Made by a program: the position numbers and the translations under genes
Notes under the pieces: generated by a model
What the model was told of the DNA's origin: nothing
Database searches by the model: none
The model's input: only the letters and a program-made list of their open reading frames with translations
From: an uncultured Cardiobacterium sp.
GTDB taxonomy: Bacteria > Pseudomonadota > Gammaproteobacteria > Cardiobacteriales > Cardiobacteriaceae
NCBI RefSeq assembly: GCF_938028185.1
Contig: NZ_CALJAH010000185.1
Location: forward strand, 1 to 26,791
Length of the DNA: 26,791 bases
Direction of reading: 5' to 3'
Part shown: positions 1 to 5,859 of the stretch, one piece after another
Numbering within the stretch: position 1 is the first letter of the stretch
Layout of the letters: every line of letters begins with the position of its first letter

Positions 1-441
1 GATGGGGTGGGGCATGGTTGTTGTGGTGTTTGTTGTTGTGGTTTATAGGAAAACTCGTGCCGTACAAAAATGTACTGTCTTCGGCGACGCGCCTTGTCTG
101 AAACTTTCGGTGGACGGCTATACAGAACTTTGTGTGAGTACCGCTATAGCACCAGTCTTGCCATTGTGCGGGGTTGGGGGTTTTGTAATGTTAGTAGCGG
201 TATTGGCGCCCCGCGCGGCGTGGTTATGCGGGGGATGGCTGTGGCTCTATCGTTGTGTTTGGTTGTTTTGATGGGCTTTTTTTGCCAGTCGGCGACGTTT
301 TTGGGTGTGTTGCGACGGGTTTTGTTGGGTCGCCGGGGCAGCGGCAGGTTTTCTGACGCTATCCACCACAGTCTTCCCCCCACGGGGAGAGGGGCTGAGC
401 GGTGGGGGGCGCTGCTTGTCGCCAGCGCAATGGTAGCGCCT
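1..441. other. Non-coding region with repeat remnants, downstream of thiQ
   Basis: No convincing gene is seen here. It begins with low-complexity GTTGTTGTGG-like sequence, then a composite of two Correia-like repeat ends (44-148), then unannotated GC-rich sequence up to the thiQ stop codon. A C-rich/G-rich stretch around 374-408 resembles the C/G hairpin at 4251-4275. Open frames crossing this stretch have no recognisable protein features. Confidence 0.6.
44..148. repeat. Composite Correia-like element (two subfamilies abutting)
   Basis: The sequence starts with TATAG at 44. It contains CCGTAC-aaaaa-TGTACTGTCT followed by a GC-rich block and GCCTTGTCTGA, and reaches a CTTTCGGTGGACGGCTATA end at 118-122. 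The core matches the reverse complement of the Neisseria Correia core as I remember it. Directly joined to that end is TACAGAACTTTGTG...CGCTATA (121-148), which is the end of the second subfamily seen intact at 10360-10431. The left end (44-60) does not match the CCATCCACCGAAAG terminus, so the unit is degenerate or recombinant. Confidence 0.65.
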
Positions 442-1143
442 CTAATGCGGGCTGATGCCCAGCAGCGTCGCTACCGGGCTGTCGCCACGGGCGAGGTCGG
501 CGGTGGTGCCGTCCCAGGCGATTTTGCCGTCATTGATAACGATGCTGCGCGGCGCGATGCGCAGTGCGTCGTCGATGTTGTGCGTCACCATCAACAGCAG
601 CGGCTGGTGGCGCAGGCAGGTGTCGTCGAGCAAATCCAGCATCTCTACGCGCAGCGCCGGGTCAAGCGCGGAGAAGGGTTCGTCCAAAAGCAGCAGCGGG
701 CGGTCGCGCAGCAGGCAGCGGGCGAGTGCGACGCGCTGTTTTTGTCCGCCGGAGAGTTGTTCGGGCAGGCGGTCAAGCAGCCCGGCGAGGCCGGTTTTTT
801 CAGCAGTTGCTTGCAGTTGCGCGCGCTGGTCGGGCGTGAGTTTGAGGTTGGGGCTTAGGCCGATGGCGATGTTGTCGCGCACGTTCAGGTGGCTGAACAG
901 GTTGTGCTCCTGGTAGAGCATGGAGATGGGTCGTGCGGCGGGCGGGGCGGCGGTGGTGTCCGCGCCGTTTATCAGCAGGCGGCCGCTGTGGGCGGGGAGG
1001 AAACCGGCGATGAGGTTGAGCAGGGTGCTTTTACCCGCGCCGCTCGTGCCGAGGATAGCGAGGCGTTCGCCCGCAGCGGCGTGCAGGGTGTAGTGCATTT
1101 GGTAGGGCGGGTGGCGCCATTCAAGGTTGTCGAGGGTGAGCAT
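442..1143 (-). CDS. thiQ: Thiamine ABC transporter ATP-binding protein ThiQ
   Basis: This is the cytoplasmic ATPase that powers thiamine/thiamine-pyrophosphate import with ThiP and ThiB. The 233-residue protein has all ABC signatures: Walker A GTSGAGKST (residues 32-40), a Q-loop glutamine near 78 (MLYQEHNLF), the signature LSGGQ (130-134), Walker B LLLLDEP (150-156) and a switch histidine in VTHN. The length fits the short ThiQ-type ATPases that lack a long C-terminal regulatory domain. The start ATG lies inside the 3' end of thiP (23-bp overlap), so the two are translationally coupled. ThiQ rather than another small-molecule ATPase is inferred from the adjoining ThiP and the riboswitch-controlled thiB upstream. 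Confidence 0.92.
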   Translation of the reverse strand: MLTLDNLEWRHPPYQMHYTLHAAAGERLAILGTSGAGKSTLLNLIAGFLPAHSGRLLINGADTTAAPPAARPISMLYQEHNLFSHLNVRDNIAIGLSPNLKLTPDQRAQLQATAEKTGLAGLLDRLPEQLSGGQKQRVALARCLLRDRPLLLLDEPFSALDPALRVEMLDLLDDTCLRHQPLLLMVTHNIDDALRIAPRSIVINDGKIAWDGTTADLARGDSPVATLLGISPH

Positions 1144-2710
1144 GGGGGCGTTCGATCAGGGTGTAGAGGGCGAGGCTGAGCAGCAGCAGGATGAGCGCGG
1201 TGACGTCGCTGGCGTCGGAGCGGTAGGCGTCGAATTGTTGGTAGAGCAGGTAGGGCAAGGTGAGAAAGTCGGCGTTGCCAAAGAGGGCGATGATGCCGAG
1301 GTCGCCGAGCGAGAGGATGCAGGCGAAGGCGTAGGCCTGCGCCAGCGGGCGTTTCAGCGCGCGCAGTTCGATGTGTTTCAGGCGGGTGAGTCCGCGCACG
1401 CCGAGTCCGGCGCAGAGGCGGTTGTAGTTACTGGCGAGGTCCTGCATCGGCGCGGCGAGGATTTTCAGGGTGTAGGGGATGGCCATCAGGCTGTTGCAGC
1501 CGATGATGATGGCGTCGGCGTGGGCTGGCAGGCCAATGGTGCGGCGCAGCAGCAGGAAGATGCCGGTGGCGAGGACGATGCCGGGCATGGCGAGGTTAAT
1601 CATGCCGCTGGTTTCGAGCAGGTTGGCGGCGAGCGGGCGGCCGCGCAGGCGCAGTTCGCGGCTGCTCCAGAGCAGCATCAGGCAGAGGGTGATGCTGAGC
1701 AGCCCGGCGGGCAGGGCGATGCGCAATGAGGTGAGGGTGGCGCGCCAGAGGGCGGGGTCGCGCAGGACTTCGGGCAGGTGGCGGTTCAGGCCGCCGAGGA
1801 TGACGGCTATCAGCGGCGGCAGCAGGTAGAGCAGCATCGCGCCGATGAGGACGGTGTCGGCGAGACGCGGCCACCAGCCGCGCGGGGTGTCGTGCCAGGG
1901 ATGGAGGCGACCGGGGACGGTATTGAGATTTTTGGCGAGCATTTGCGCGATGAGGACGAGGCTCAGGCAGCAGGTGATTTGCACCAGCGCCAGCAGCGCG
2001 GCGCGGTCGGGCTGGTAGGTGAAGGTCAGCGCTTGGTAGATGGCGAGTTCGATGGTGGTCGCTTTTGGCCCACCGCCGAGGATGAGGATGGTGCTGAAGC
2101 TGGTGAAGCAGAGCATATAGACGAGGGCGGCGGTGGGCGGCAGTTGGCGGCGCAGCCACGGCCATTCGACGTGGCGGAAGAACGGCCAGCCGCGCACGCC
2201 GAGTTGGGCGGCGAGCTGGCGCTGTTCGCCGGGGATCTGTTCGAGGGTGTTGAGCAAGAGGCGGGTGGCGAGCGGCAGCGCAAAGAATTGGTGCACAAGG
2301 AGGATGCCGGTCAGGCCGTAGGGTTTGAATGTCCATTGTCCGCCGAACGCCTGCCAGAGGTGCGCCAGCCAGCCCTGTTTGCCGTACACGCCGATGATGC
2401 CGGAGATGGCGACCAGCGTCGGCAGGGCGAGGGTGAGGGTGGCGAAGCGCAGCAGCAGGGTGCGGCCGGGGAAGCGGCGGCGTGCCAGCGCGCGGGCGAG
2501 GAAGACGGCGGGGACAACGGCGAGTGCGGTCGCCAGCGTCGCCTGCCAGAAGGTGAAGCGCAACACGCGCCAGAGGTAGGCATCGCCGAGGTACTGCGCC
2601 TGCGCGATGCCGCCTTGCAGGATGAGGGCGGTGAGCGCGGCGGCACCGGTGGCGAGGAGCAGGGCGGCGGCGAGGAGGCCGGGGCGGAGCCAGGGGGGGA
2701 TGGTGGGCAT
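1121..2710 (-). CDS. thiP: Thiamine ABC transporter permease ThiP
   Basis: This is the inner-membrane permease of the thiamine importer. The 529 residues form a fused two-domain permease: many hydrophobic segments (roughly 10-30, 50-70, 85-110, 130-150, 195-215, 240-260, 285-305, 330-350, 370-390 and beyond) with two copies of the cytoplasmic EAA-type loop that docks the ATPase (around 155-185 and 425-455). A single fused permease of this size is the ThiP/FbpB pattern. The gene overlaps thiQ by 23 bp and begins 30 bp after the stop of the SUKH-like gene. No good Shine-Dalgarno precedes the ATG, so expression may depend on coupling to upstream translation (inference). An iron-type permease is the alternative, but the thiB/riboswitch context favours thiamine. 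Confidence 0.9.
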   Translation of the reverse strand: MPTIPPWLRPGLLAAALLLATGAAALTALILQGGIAQAQYLGDAYLWRVLRFTFWQATLATALAVVPAVFLARALARRRFPGRTLLLRFATLTLALPTLVAISGIIGVYGKQGWLAHLWQAFGGQWTFKPYGLTGILLVHQFFALPLATRLLLNTLEQIPGEQRQLAAQLGVRGWPFFRHVEWPWLRRQLPPTAALVYMLCFTSFSTILILGGGPKATTIELAIYQALTFTYQPDRAALLALVQITCCLSLVLIAQMLAKNLNTVPGRLHPWHDTPRGWWPRLADTVLIGAMLLYLLPPLIAVILGGLNRHLPEVLRDPALWRATLTSLRIALPAGLLSITLCLMLLWSSRELRLRGRPLAANLLETSGMINLAMPGIVLATGIFLLLRRTIGLPAHADAIIIGCNSLMAIPYTLKILAAPMQDLASNYNRLCAGLGVRGLTRLKHIELRALKRPLAQAYAFACILSLGDLGIIALFGNADFLTLPYLLYQQFDAYRSDASDVTALILLLLSLALYTLIERPHAHPRQP

Positions 2711-2740
2711 GGTTTTTGCGGGTGATGTCTGAATACGGTT

Positions 2741-3304
2741 TTATGGCAATCTGCCGTCCGCCATGTATTGCGATGGGGGAATGCCAAGGGTAATGCCGCC
2801 TTCTTCCAGCAGATACGCCATATGCGGCCAGAAACAGCCTGCTTCCATCGCAGGTGCGTCTGTGGTTTTCAGGCGGCGTAATAAATCCGCCGCTTCTACT
2901 TCCAGACTGTTATCGGGCTTCAGATTGCCTTTTAGCGTATAAATGCTCACCATCCATTGGCAGTAGCTTTGCAGAAAGTGTTCCAATGAATGGTTCGCAT
3001 AAATAAAAATGCCGTTGAGATTCATCCGGTCGCTGTTAAGCAGATATACCTGCCCCGTTTCATTAAGCACCAGAGCGCCAAAATCACAGACGCCGAAAGC
3101 ATAAAATGTTTTCCCGTTGGCTTTAATGGTTATTTTCTGGTCGGGATAACGGATAAAGCAAAATCCCGATGGTCTGTGGTCTTCCAGATAGCCATAGAGG
3201 TTTTCATGCAAAGTATAGAAATCCATTTTTTCGATATTGCCGTCTGCGGTGGCGGTAAAACCGTAATCAGCCAGGAATTGCAATTTGTCCAGCAGTCTTT
3301 TCAT
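2741..3304 (-). CDS. SUKH-like (SMI1/KNR4-type) putative immunity protein
   Basis: This is a 187-residue soluble protein with no signal peptide or membrane segment. The pattern of a GxxLYGYLEDHRPSGFCFIR-type N-terminal half, a central GALVLNETGQVYLLN strand pair (75-90) and IFIYANHSLEHFLQSY (99-114) resembles the SUKH superfamily, whose members often protect against contact-dependent or polymorphic toxins. In SUKH-4-type proteins a hydrophobic-Asn-Ser-x-x-x-Phe helix occupies the equivalent place. The assignment is by eye and moderate at best. The gene is clearly AT-richer than thiP and thiQ, suggesting later acquisition. It lies between the WG-repeat gene and thiP on the same strand. No toxin gene is visible nearby. 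The ATG at 3304 lacks a strong ribosome-binding site. Confidence 0.5.
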   Translation of the reverse strand: MKRLLDKLQFLADYGFTATADGNIEKMDFYTLHENLYGYLEDHRPSGFCFIRYPDQKITIKANGKTFYAFGVCDFGALVLNETGQVYLLNSDRMNLNGIFIYANHSLEHFLQSYCQWMVSIYTLKGNLKPDNSLEVEAADLLRRLKTTDAPAMEAGCFWPHMAYLLEEGGITLGIPPSQYMADGRLP

Positions 3305-3385
3305 GTTTGGATTTTGTCAGGTTGGTGGGAGGAAGCAATTCGGCGACAGATTCGGCAACCGTTGCCGCGACTGCACAAATACGCC

Positions 3386-4183
3386 TCAAGCCTCCGGCAG
3401 CGGCAGCGGGTGGCAGAATGTGCCTTCCGGCAGAGTTTTGCCCTGCGGGTCAATCGCCACCCGCTTGCCGTCTTTCACCGCTTCGACGCAGACACGGTCG
3501 CGGCTGCCCGCCCAGTTGTGGCTGAAGGCTTCCGCTTCTTCGTATGCAAAGGGTTGCACGGTTTCGCCTTTGAGGTTGATGTAGCCCCAGCGGTCGCCCT
3601 TTTTCACCGGGGCGACGTCAGCGCCGAAGCCGCCCGCGTCGTCGTAGGCGAGCGCGATGAGGGTGTTGCCCTTTTCATCGAGATAGCCGCATTTGCCCGC
3701 TTTGCAGGCAACGGTGGTGTAGCCCCGGTTGTCTTCGCGGCGCATGAAGCCGTCCATGCGCTCATATTCGAGCGGCACGACGGTTGCGCCGTGGCGGTCA
3801 ATCATGCCGTAGCGCCCGGCCTTGCCGACGATGGCGAGTGCGTCGTCGTAGGGAAACAGGCTCACTTGCTCAAATTCCCAGGCGGTGTGCGCCTTGCCCC
3901 GGGTATCGACGTAAGCCCAGCGCCCGTCTTTCATCACCGGCGTCAGCGTGTCGGCGACGTAATCGTTGTACACGGCATCAAACTGCGCGGGGACGACGAT
4001 TTCGCCGCTGCCCGGGTCAAAGAAGCCTTTTTTGCCGTGTTGGCTGAAGACGCCCAGCGCGCCGCAGACGTTGCGATGGATTTCGATGCCCTCGCCTTGC
4101 GGCACTTCGAGCGGGGCGGGGCATTCGATGGCGTGGGCATGGGGCGCTGCCAAAAGCAGCGCGGTCAGGATGATTTTTTGCAT
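3386..4183 (-). CDS. Secreted WG-repeat protein
   Basis: This 265-residue protein starts with a signal peptide (hydrophobic ILTALLLAAP core, likely cleavage after AHA). It then has about six WG-type repeats, each a short hairpin of the form G-x-W/Y/G-G-Y/F-x-D: KKGFFD, GRWAYVD, GRYGMID, GKCGYLD, DRWGYIN and GKRVAID. Such repeats form beta-structured scaffolds of unknown role. Several cysteines after the signal (ECP, NVCG, VACKAGKCG, VCVE, FCH) point to a disulfide-containing periplasmic or surface protein. I chose the ATG at 4183 because the signal peptide starts there; an upstream in-frame GTG at 4219 would add twelve polar residues. It interrupts the thi locus between thiB and thiP, and no thiamine-related function is apparent. 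Confidence 0.75.
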   Translation of the reverse strand: MQKIILTALLLAAPHAHAIECPAPLEVPQGEGIEIHRNVCGALGVFSQHGKKGFFDPGSGEIVVPAQFDAVYNDYVADTLTPVMKDGRWAYVDTRGKAHTAWEFEQVSLFPYDDALAIVGKAGRYGMIDRHGATVVPLEYERMDGFMRREDNRGYTTVACKAGKCGYLDEKGNTLIALAYDDAGGFGADVAPVKKGDRWGYINLKGETVQPFAYEEAEAFSHNWAGSRDRVCVEAVKDGKRVAIDPQGKTLPEGTFCHPLPLPEA

Positions 4184-4208
4184 GAGGTCATTGTCTTGCG
4201 GGTTTATG

Positions 4209-4243
4209 TTTACATACACCTTGAGCGCTCAGGTGTATGTAAA
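4209..4243. repeat. Palindrome TTTACATACACC...GGTGTATGTAAA
   Basis: A near-perfect 35-nt inverted repeat: 13-nt arms TTTACATACACCT and AGGTGTATGTAAA flank the self-complementary core GAGCGCTC with one extra base. The same 12-nt arms occur at 16442-16474, where the second arm is split by a Correia-like element. It lies just upstream of the WG-repeat gene, so it could be an operator, but recurrence at an unrelated locus favours a repeat family. Confidence 0.7.
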
Positions 4244-4250
4244 AGAACAC

Positions 4251-4275
4251 TCCCCTCCCCCTGCGGGGGAGGGGA
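4251..4275. repeat. C/G-rich perfect hairpin
   Basis: TCCCCTCCCCC and GGGGGAGGGGA form an 11-bp stem around a TGC loop, followed on the plus strand by a run of G. It sits in the thiB to WG-gene interval with no T-tract, so it is not a classical intrinsic terminator, though it could pause polymerase or stabilise a 3' end. A related C-rich/G-rich motif occurs near 374-408. Confidence 0.55.
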
Positions 4276-4322
4276 CGGGGGGGGGGTTAAGTATTGCTGC
4301 CGCCGATGTCGTTTTTGCTATG

Positions 4323-4350
4323 GCAGGTCGGCCATGAATGGCCGACCTGC
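4323..4350. repeat. REP-like palindrome GCAGGTCGGCCAT/ATGGCCGACCTGC
   Basis: A 13-bp perfect stem with a 2-nt loop. The GGTCGGCCAT arm is shared with the double-hairpin repeats at 22474-22531 and 25410-25465, so this is a single-hairpin member of that family. It lies 51 bp past the thiB stop codon, a typical 3'-end location for such elements. Confidence 0.7.
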
Positions 4351-4400
4351 GTTTGCAGTTTTGTGAGGATTGCCATAAGCGGCAAACGGGATACCCGCCT

Positions 4401-5384
4401 TTATTTGCTCACCGCCTGTTGCCATTGCTCAATCCACTGCGGCCGGTTTTTCTCCACCTCGTCCGGGGTGAATTGCAGCGTCTTTTCCGGGCGCGGCAGT
4501 TTGGCAAACGCTTCCGGCAACGTCACGTCAGCGGCGGGATAAACCCAGTTGGTGGTGGCGAGCTTGTCCTGGAAGGCGGGGGAAATGAGAAATTCGAGGA
4601 ATTTCTGCGCCAGTTCGGGATTCTTGCTGGTGCGGGTACGCGCCGCGACTTCCACTTGCAGGTAGTGGCCTTCATCAAACAGGGCGGCGGCGTAATTATC
4701 GTTGTTTTCCTTCATGATTTGATAGGCGGGCGAAGTGGTGTAGTACAAGGCCATGTCGCTCTCGCCCTTGCGGAACAGGCCATACGCCTCGCCCGAACCC
4801 TTGGCGACAGTCACCGTTTTCTTCGCCAGTTTTTCCCAGGCGGCGGGAGCGCCATCGCCAAACACCTTCTGCATCCACAACATGAAACCCTGCCCCGGCG
4901 TGCTCACGCGCGGGTCGGAATAAATCACCGTCCACGGCTCGTTGCTCTCGACCAGTTCATGCAGGCTGTGCGGCGGGTTTTTCAGGCGGGTTTTGTCGTA
5001 AACGAAGCCGAACCAGCCATAGTCATACGGCACGAAGACCTTGTCATCCCAGGCGACAGGTAGTTTCAGCTTGCCGGTATCGACCCCGCTCGGCGCGAGC
5101 AGGCCGGTATCCAGCGCCGCCTGCATCAGCGTGTTGTCGATGCCGAGGACGACATCGGCGCTGTTCTGCTCGCCTTCCATGCGCAGGCGGTTCAAAATCA
5201 TCACGCCGTGGTCAAGCGCCGCGTATTTGACTTCGCAGTCGCAGACTTTTTCAAATTCGGCCTTGAGACCGGGACCCGCGCCCCATTCCGTGTTGAAACC
5301 GCCGTAGGTATAGACGGTGAGTACCGGCTTGGCGGACGCCGCTGCGGCGATAAGAGAGAGGAAAATCAGAGATTTTTTGAACAC
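4401..5384 (-). CDS. thiB: Thiamine-binding periplasmic protein ThiB
   Basis: This periplasmic solute-binding protein captures thiamine and its phosphates for ThiPQ. I place the start at the GTG at 5384, preceded by GAGGTG at good spacing. This gives 327 residues with a signal peptide (FKKSLIFLSLIAAAASA, cleavage before KPVLTVYTY). LTVYTYGGF..EWGAGP near the mature N-terminus and DVVLGIDNTLM, VPYDYGWFGFVYD and DPRVSTPGQGFMLWMQ further on are characteristic of the ThiB/TbpA family. An upstream ATG at 5438 would run into the riboswitch and bury the signal peptide. A TPP riboswitch occupies the leader. It is separated from thiPQ by two unrelated genes and about 1.7 kb, unlike the usual contiguous thiBPQ operon. 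Confidence 0.92.
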   Translation of the reverse strand: MFKKSLIFLSLIAAAASAKPVLTVYTYGGFNTEWGAGPGLKAEFEKVCDCEVKYAALDHGVMILNRLRMEGEQNSADVVLGIDNTLMQAALDTGLLAPSGVDTGKLKLPVAWDDKVFVPYDYGWFGFVYDKTRLKNPPHSLHELVESNEPWTVIYSDPRVSTPGQGFMLWMQKVFGDGAPAAWEKLAKKTVTVAKGSGEAYGLFRKGESDMALYYTTSPAYQIMKENNDNYAAALFDEGHYLQVEVAARTRTSKNPELAQKFLEFLISPAFQDKLATTNWVYPAADVTLPEAFAKLPRPEKTLQFTPDEVEKNRPQWIEQWQQAVSK

Positions 5385-5442
5385 GTTGCACCTCGTTTTT
5401 GGAAAAAAGACCAGCCGCAACGGGATTGAGCGTCTCAATCCC
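5384..5442 (-). promoter_or_regulatory. Candidate riboswitch expression platform
   Basis: GGGATTGAG and CTCAATCCC (5422-5442) form a perfect 9-bp hairpin that uses the same bases as the 3' strand of the aptamer P1 stem, so the two are mutually exclusive. Downstream, CGTTGC (5417-5422) can pair with GCAACG (5384-5389), which abuts the start codon and encloses the GAGGTG ribosome-binding site in the loop. There is no long U-run after a strong stem, so control of translation initiation looks more likely than termination (inference). Confidence 0.55.
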
Positions 5443-5511
5443 TACGCCAGCATGATCCGGATCAGGTTCTGCGGGTATTTCTCAGCCGGCTCGCCGACAC
5501 CCCGTTGAGAA
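5433..5511 (-). promoter_or_regulatory. TPP riboswitch (THI element) in the thiB leader
   Basis: On the minus strand the leader has the conserved THI-box words in order: GGGGTG near the 5' side, GCCGGCTGAGA, ATACCC, GAACCTGATCCGGAT, then CTGGCGTAGGGA. The outer stem P1 pairs TCTCAA at the 5' end with TTGAGA at 5433-5438. This is the thiamine-pyrophosphate aptamer, expected to reduce expression when TPP is plentiful. Upstream, TATAAT (minus strand, 5519-5524) is a likely -10 box. Confidence 0.95.
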
Positions 5512-5686
5512 CGGCGACATTATATAGGGTCGGAGGCAGTTGTGTGGATTTTTGTGTGTATCTTATGTGGAAATCCTCAAATTAATCGCTAGTAAGGTGA
5601 ATCATCGTTGTTTGTATTGTGAGGTTATGTGGATTTGGTCGTTCATCCATGTGCAGTGGGGGCGGTTTTGGTATGTGTGCCGTTCA

Positions 5687-5717
5687 TAAAAAACCACCCC
5701 GGAGGGCGGTCTTTTCA
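5687..5717 (-). terminator. Rho-independent terminator of the cco operon
   Basis: On the minus strand ACCGCCC and GGGGTGGT form a stem (one G-T pair) with a short loop followed by six T. It lies about 140 bp beyond the ccoP stop, with a Correia-like element between, so the element should be part of the ccoNOQP transcript. Confidence 0.65.
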
Positions 5718-5729
5718 CGGATGCCGGAT

Positions 5730-5836
5730 TATAGCCATCCACCGAAAGTTTCAGACAAGGCGCATCGCCGAAGACAGTACGCGGTTGTACGGCGAGGCGA
5801 TGCAACACAGTATGAGGCTTTCGGTGGGTGGCTATA
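5730..5836. repeat. Correia-like element, 107 bp, most complete copy
   Basis: The ends are TATAGCCATCCACCGAAAG and CTTTCGGTGGGTGGCTATA (inverted, one mismatch), and the outer TA is a candidate target duplication. Inside are CAGACAAGGCGCATCGCCGAAG, then ACAGTACGCGGTTGTACGGCGAGGCGATG split in the same order as the Neisseria Correia core (GACAAGGCG, AGACAGTAC, GTACGGC, AGGCGA). It codes for no transposase, as expected of a MITE. It lies in the 3' untranslated region of ccoP. Confidence 0.8.
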
Positions 5837-5859
5837 TTTGATCAGGCTGGCGAAGTAGG

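Noticed and set aside
1778..2725. Plus-strand open frame opposite thiP
   Set aside because: Composition is Gly/Glu/Gln-rich, as expected from the complement of a GC-rich membrane-protein gene; thiP has full family features.
2990..4366. Long plus-strand open frame (458 codons) opposite the WG-repeat and SUKH-like genes
   Set aside because: It is antisense to two better-supported genes, has no recognisable domain or signal, and runs through three palindromes.
5602..5808. Minus-strand small open frame of 68 codons
   Set aside because: Much of it is translated from the Correia-like repeat; similar peptide strings appear at the other copies, so it is repeat-derived.
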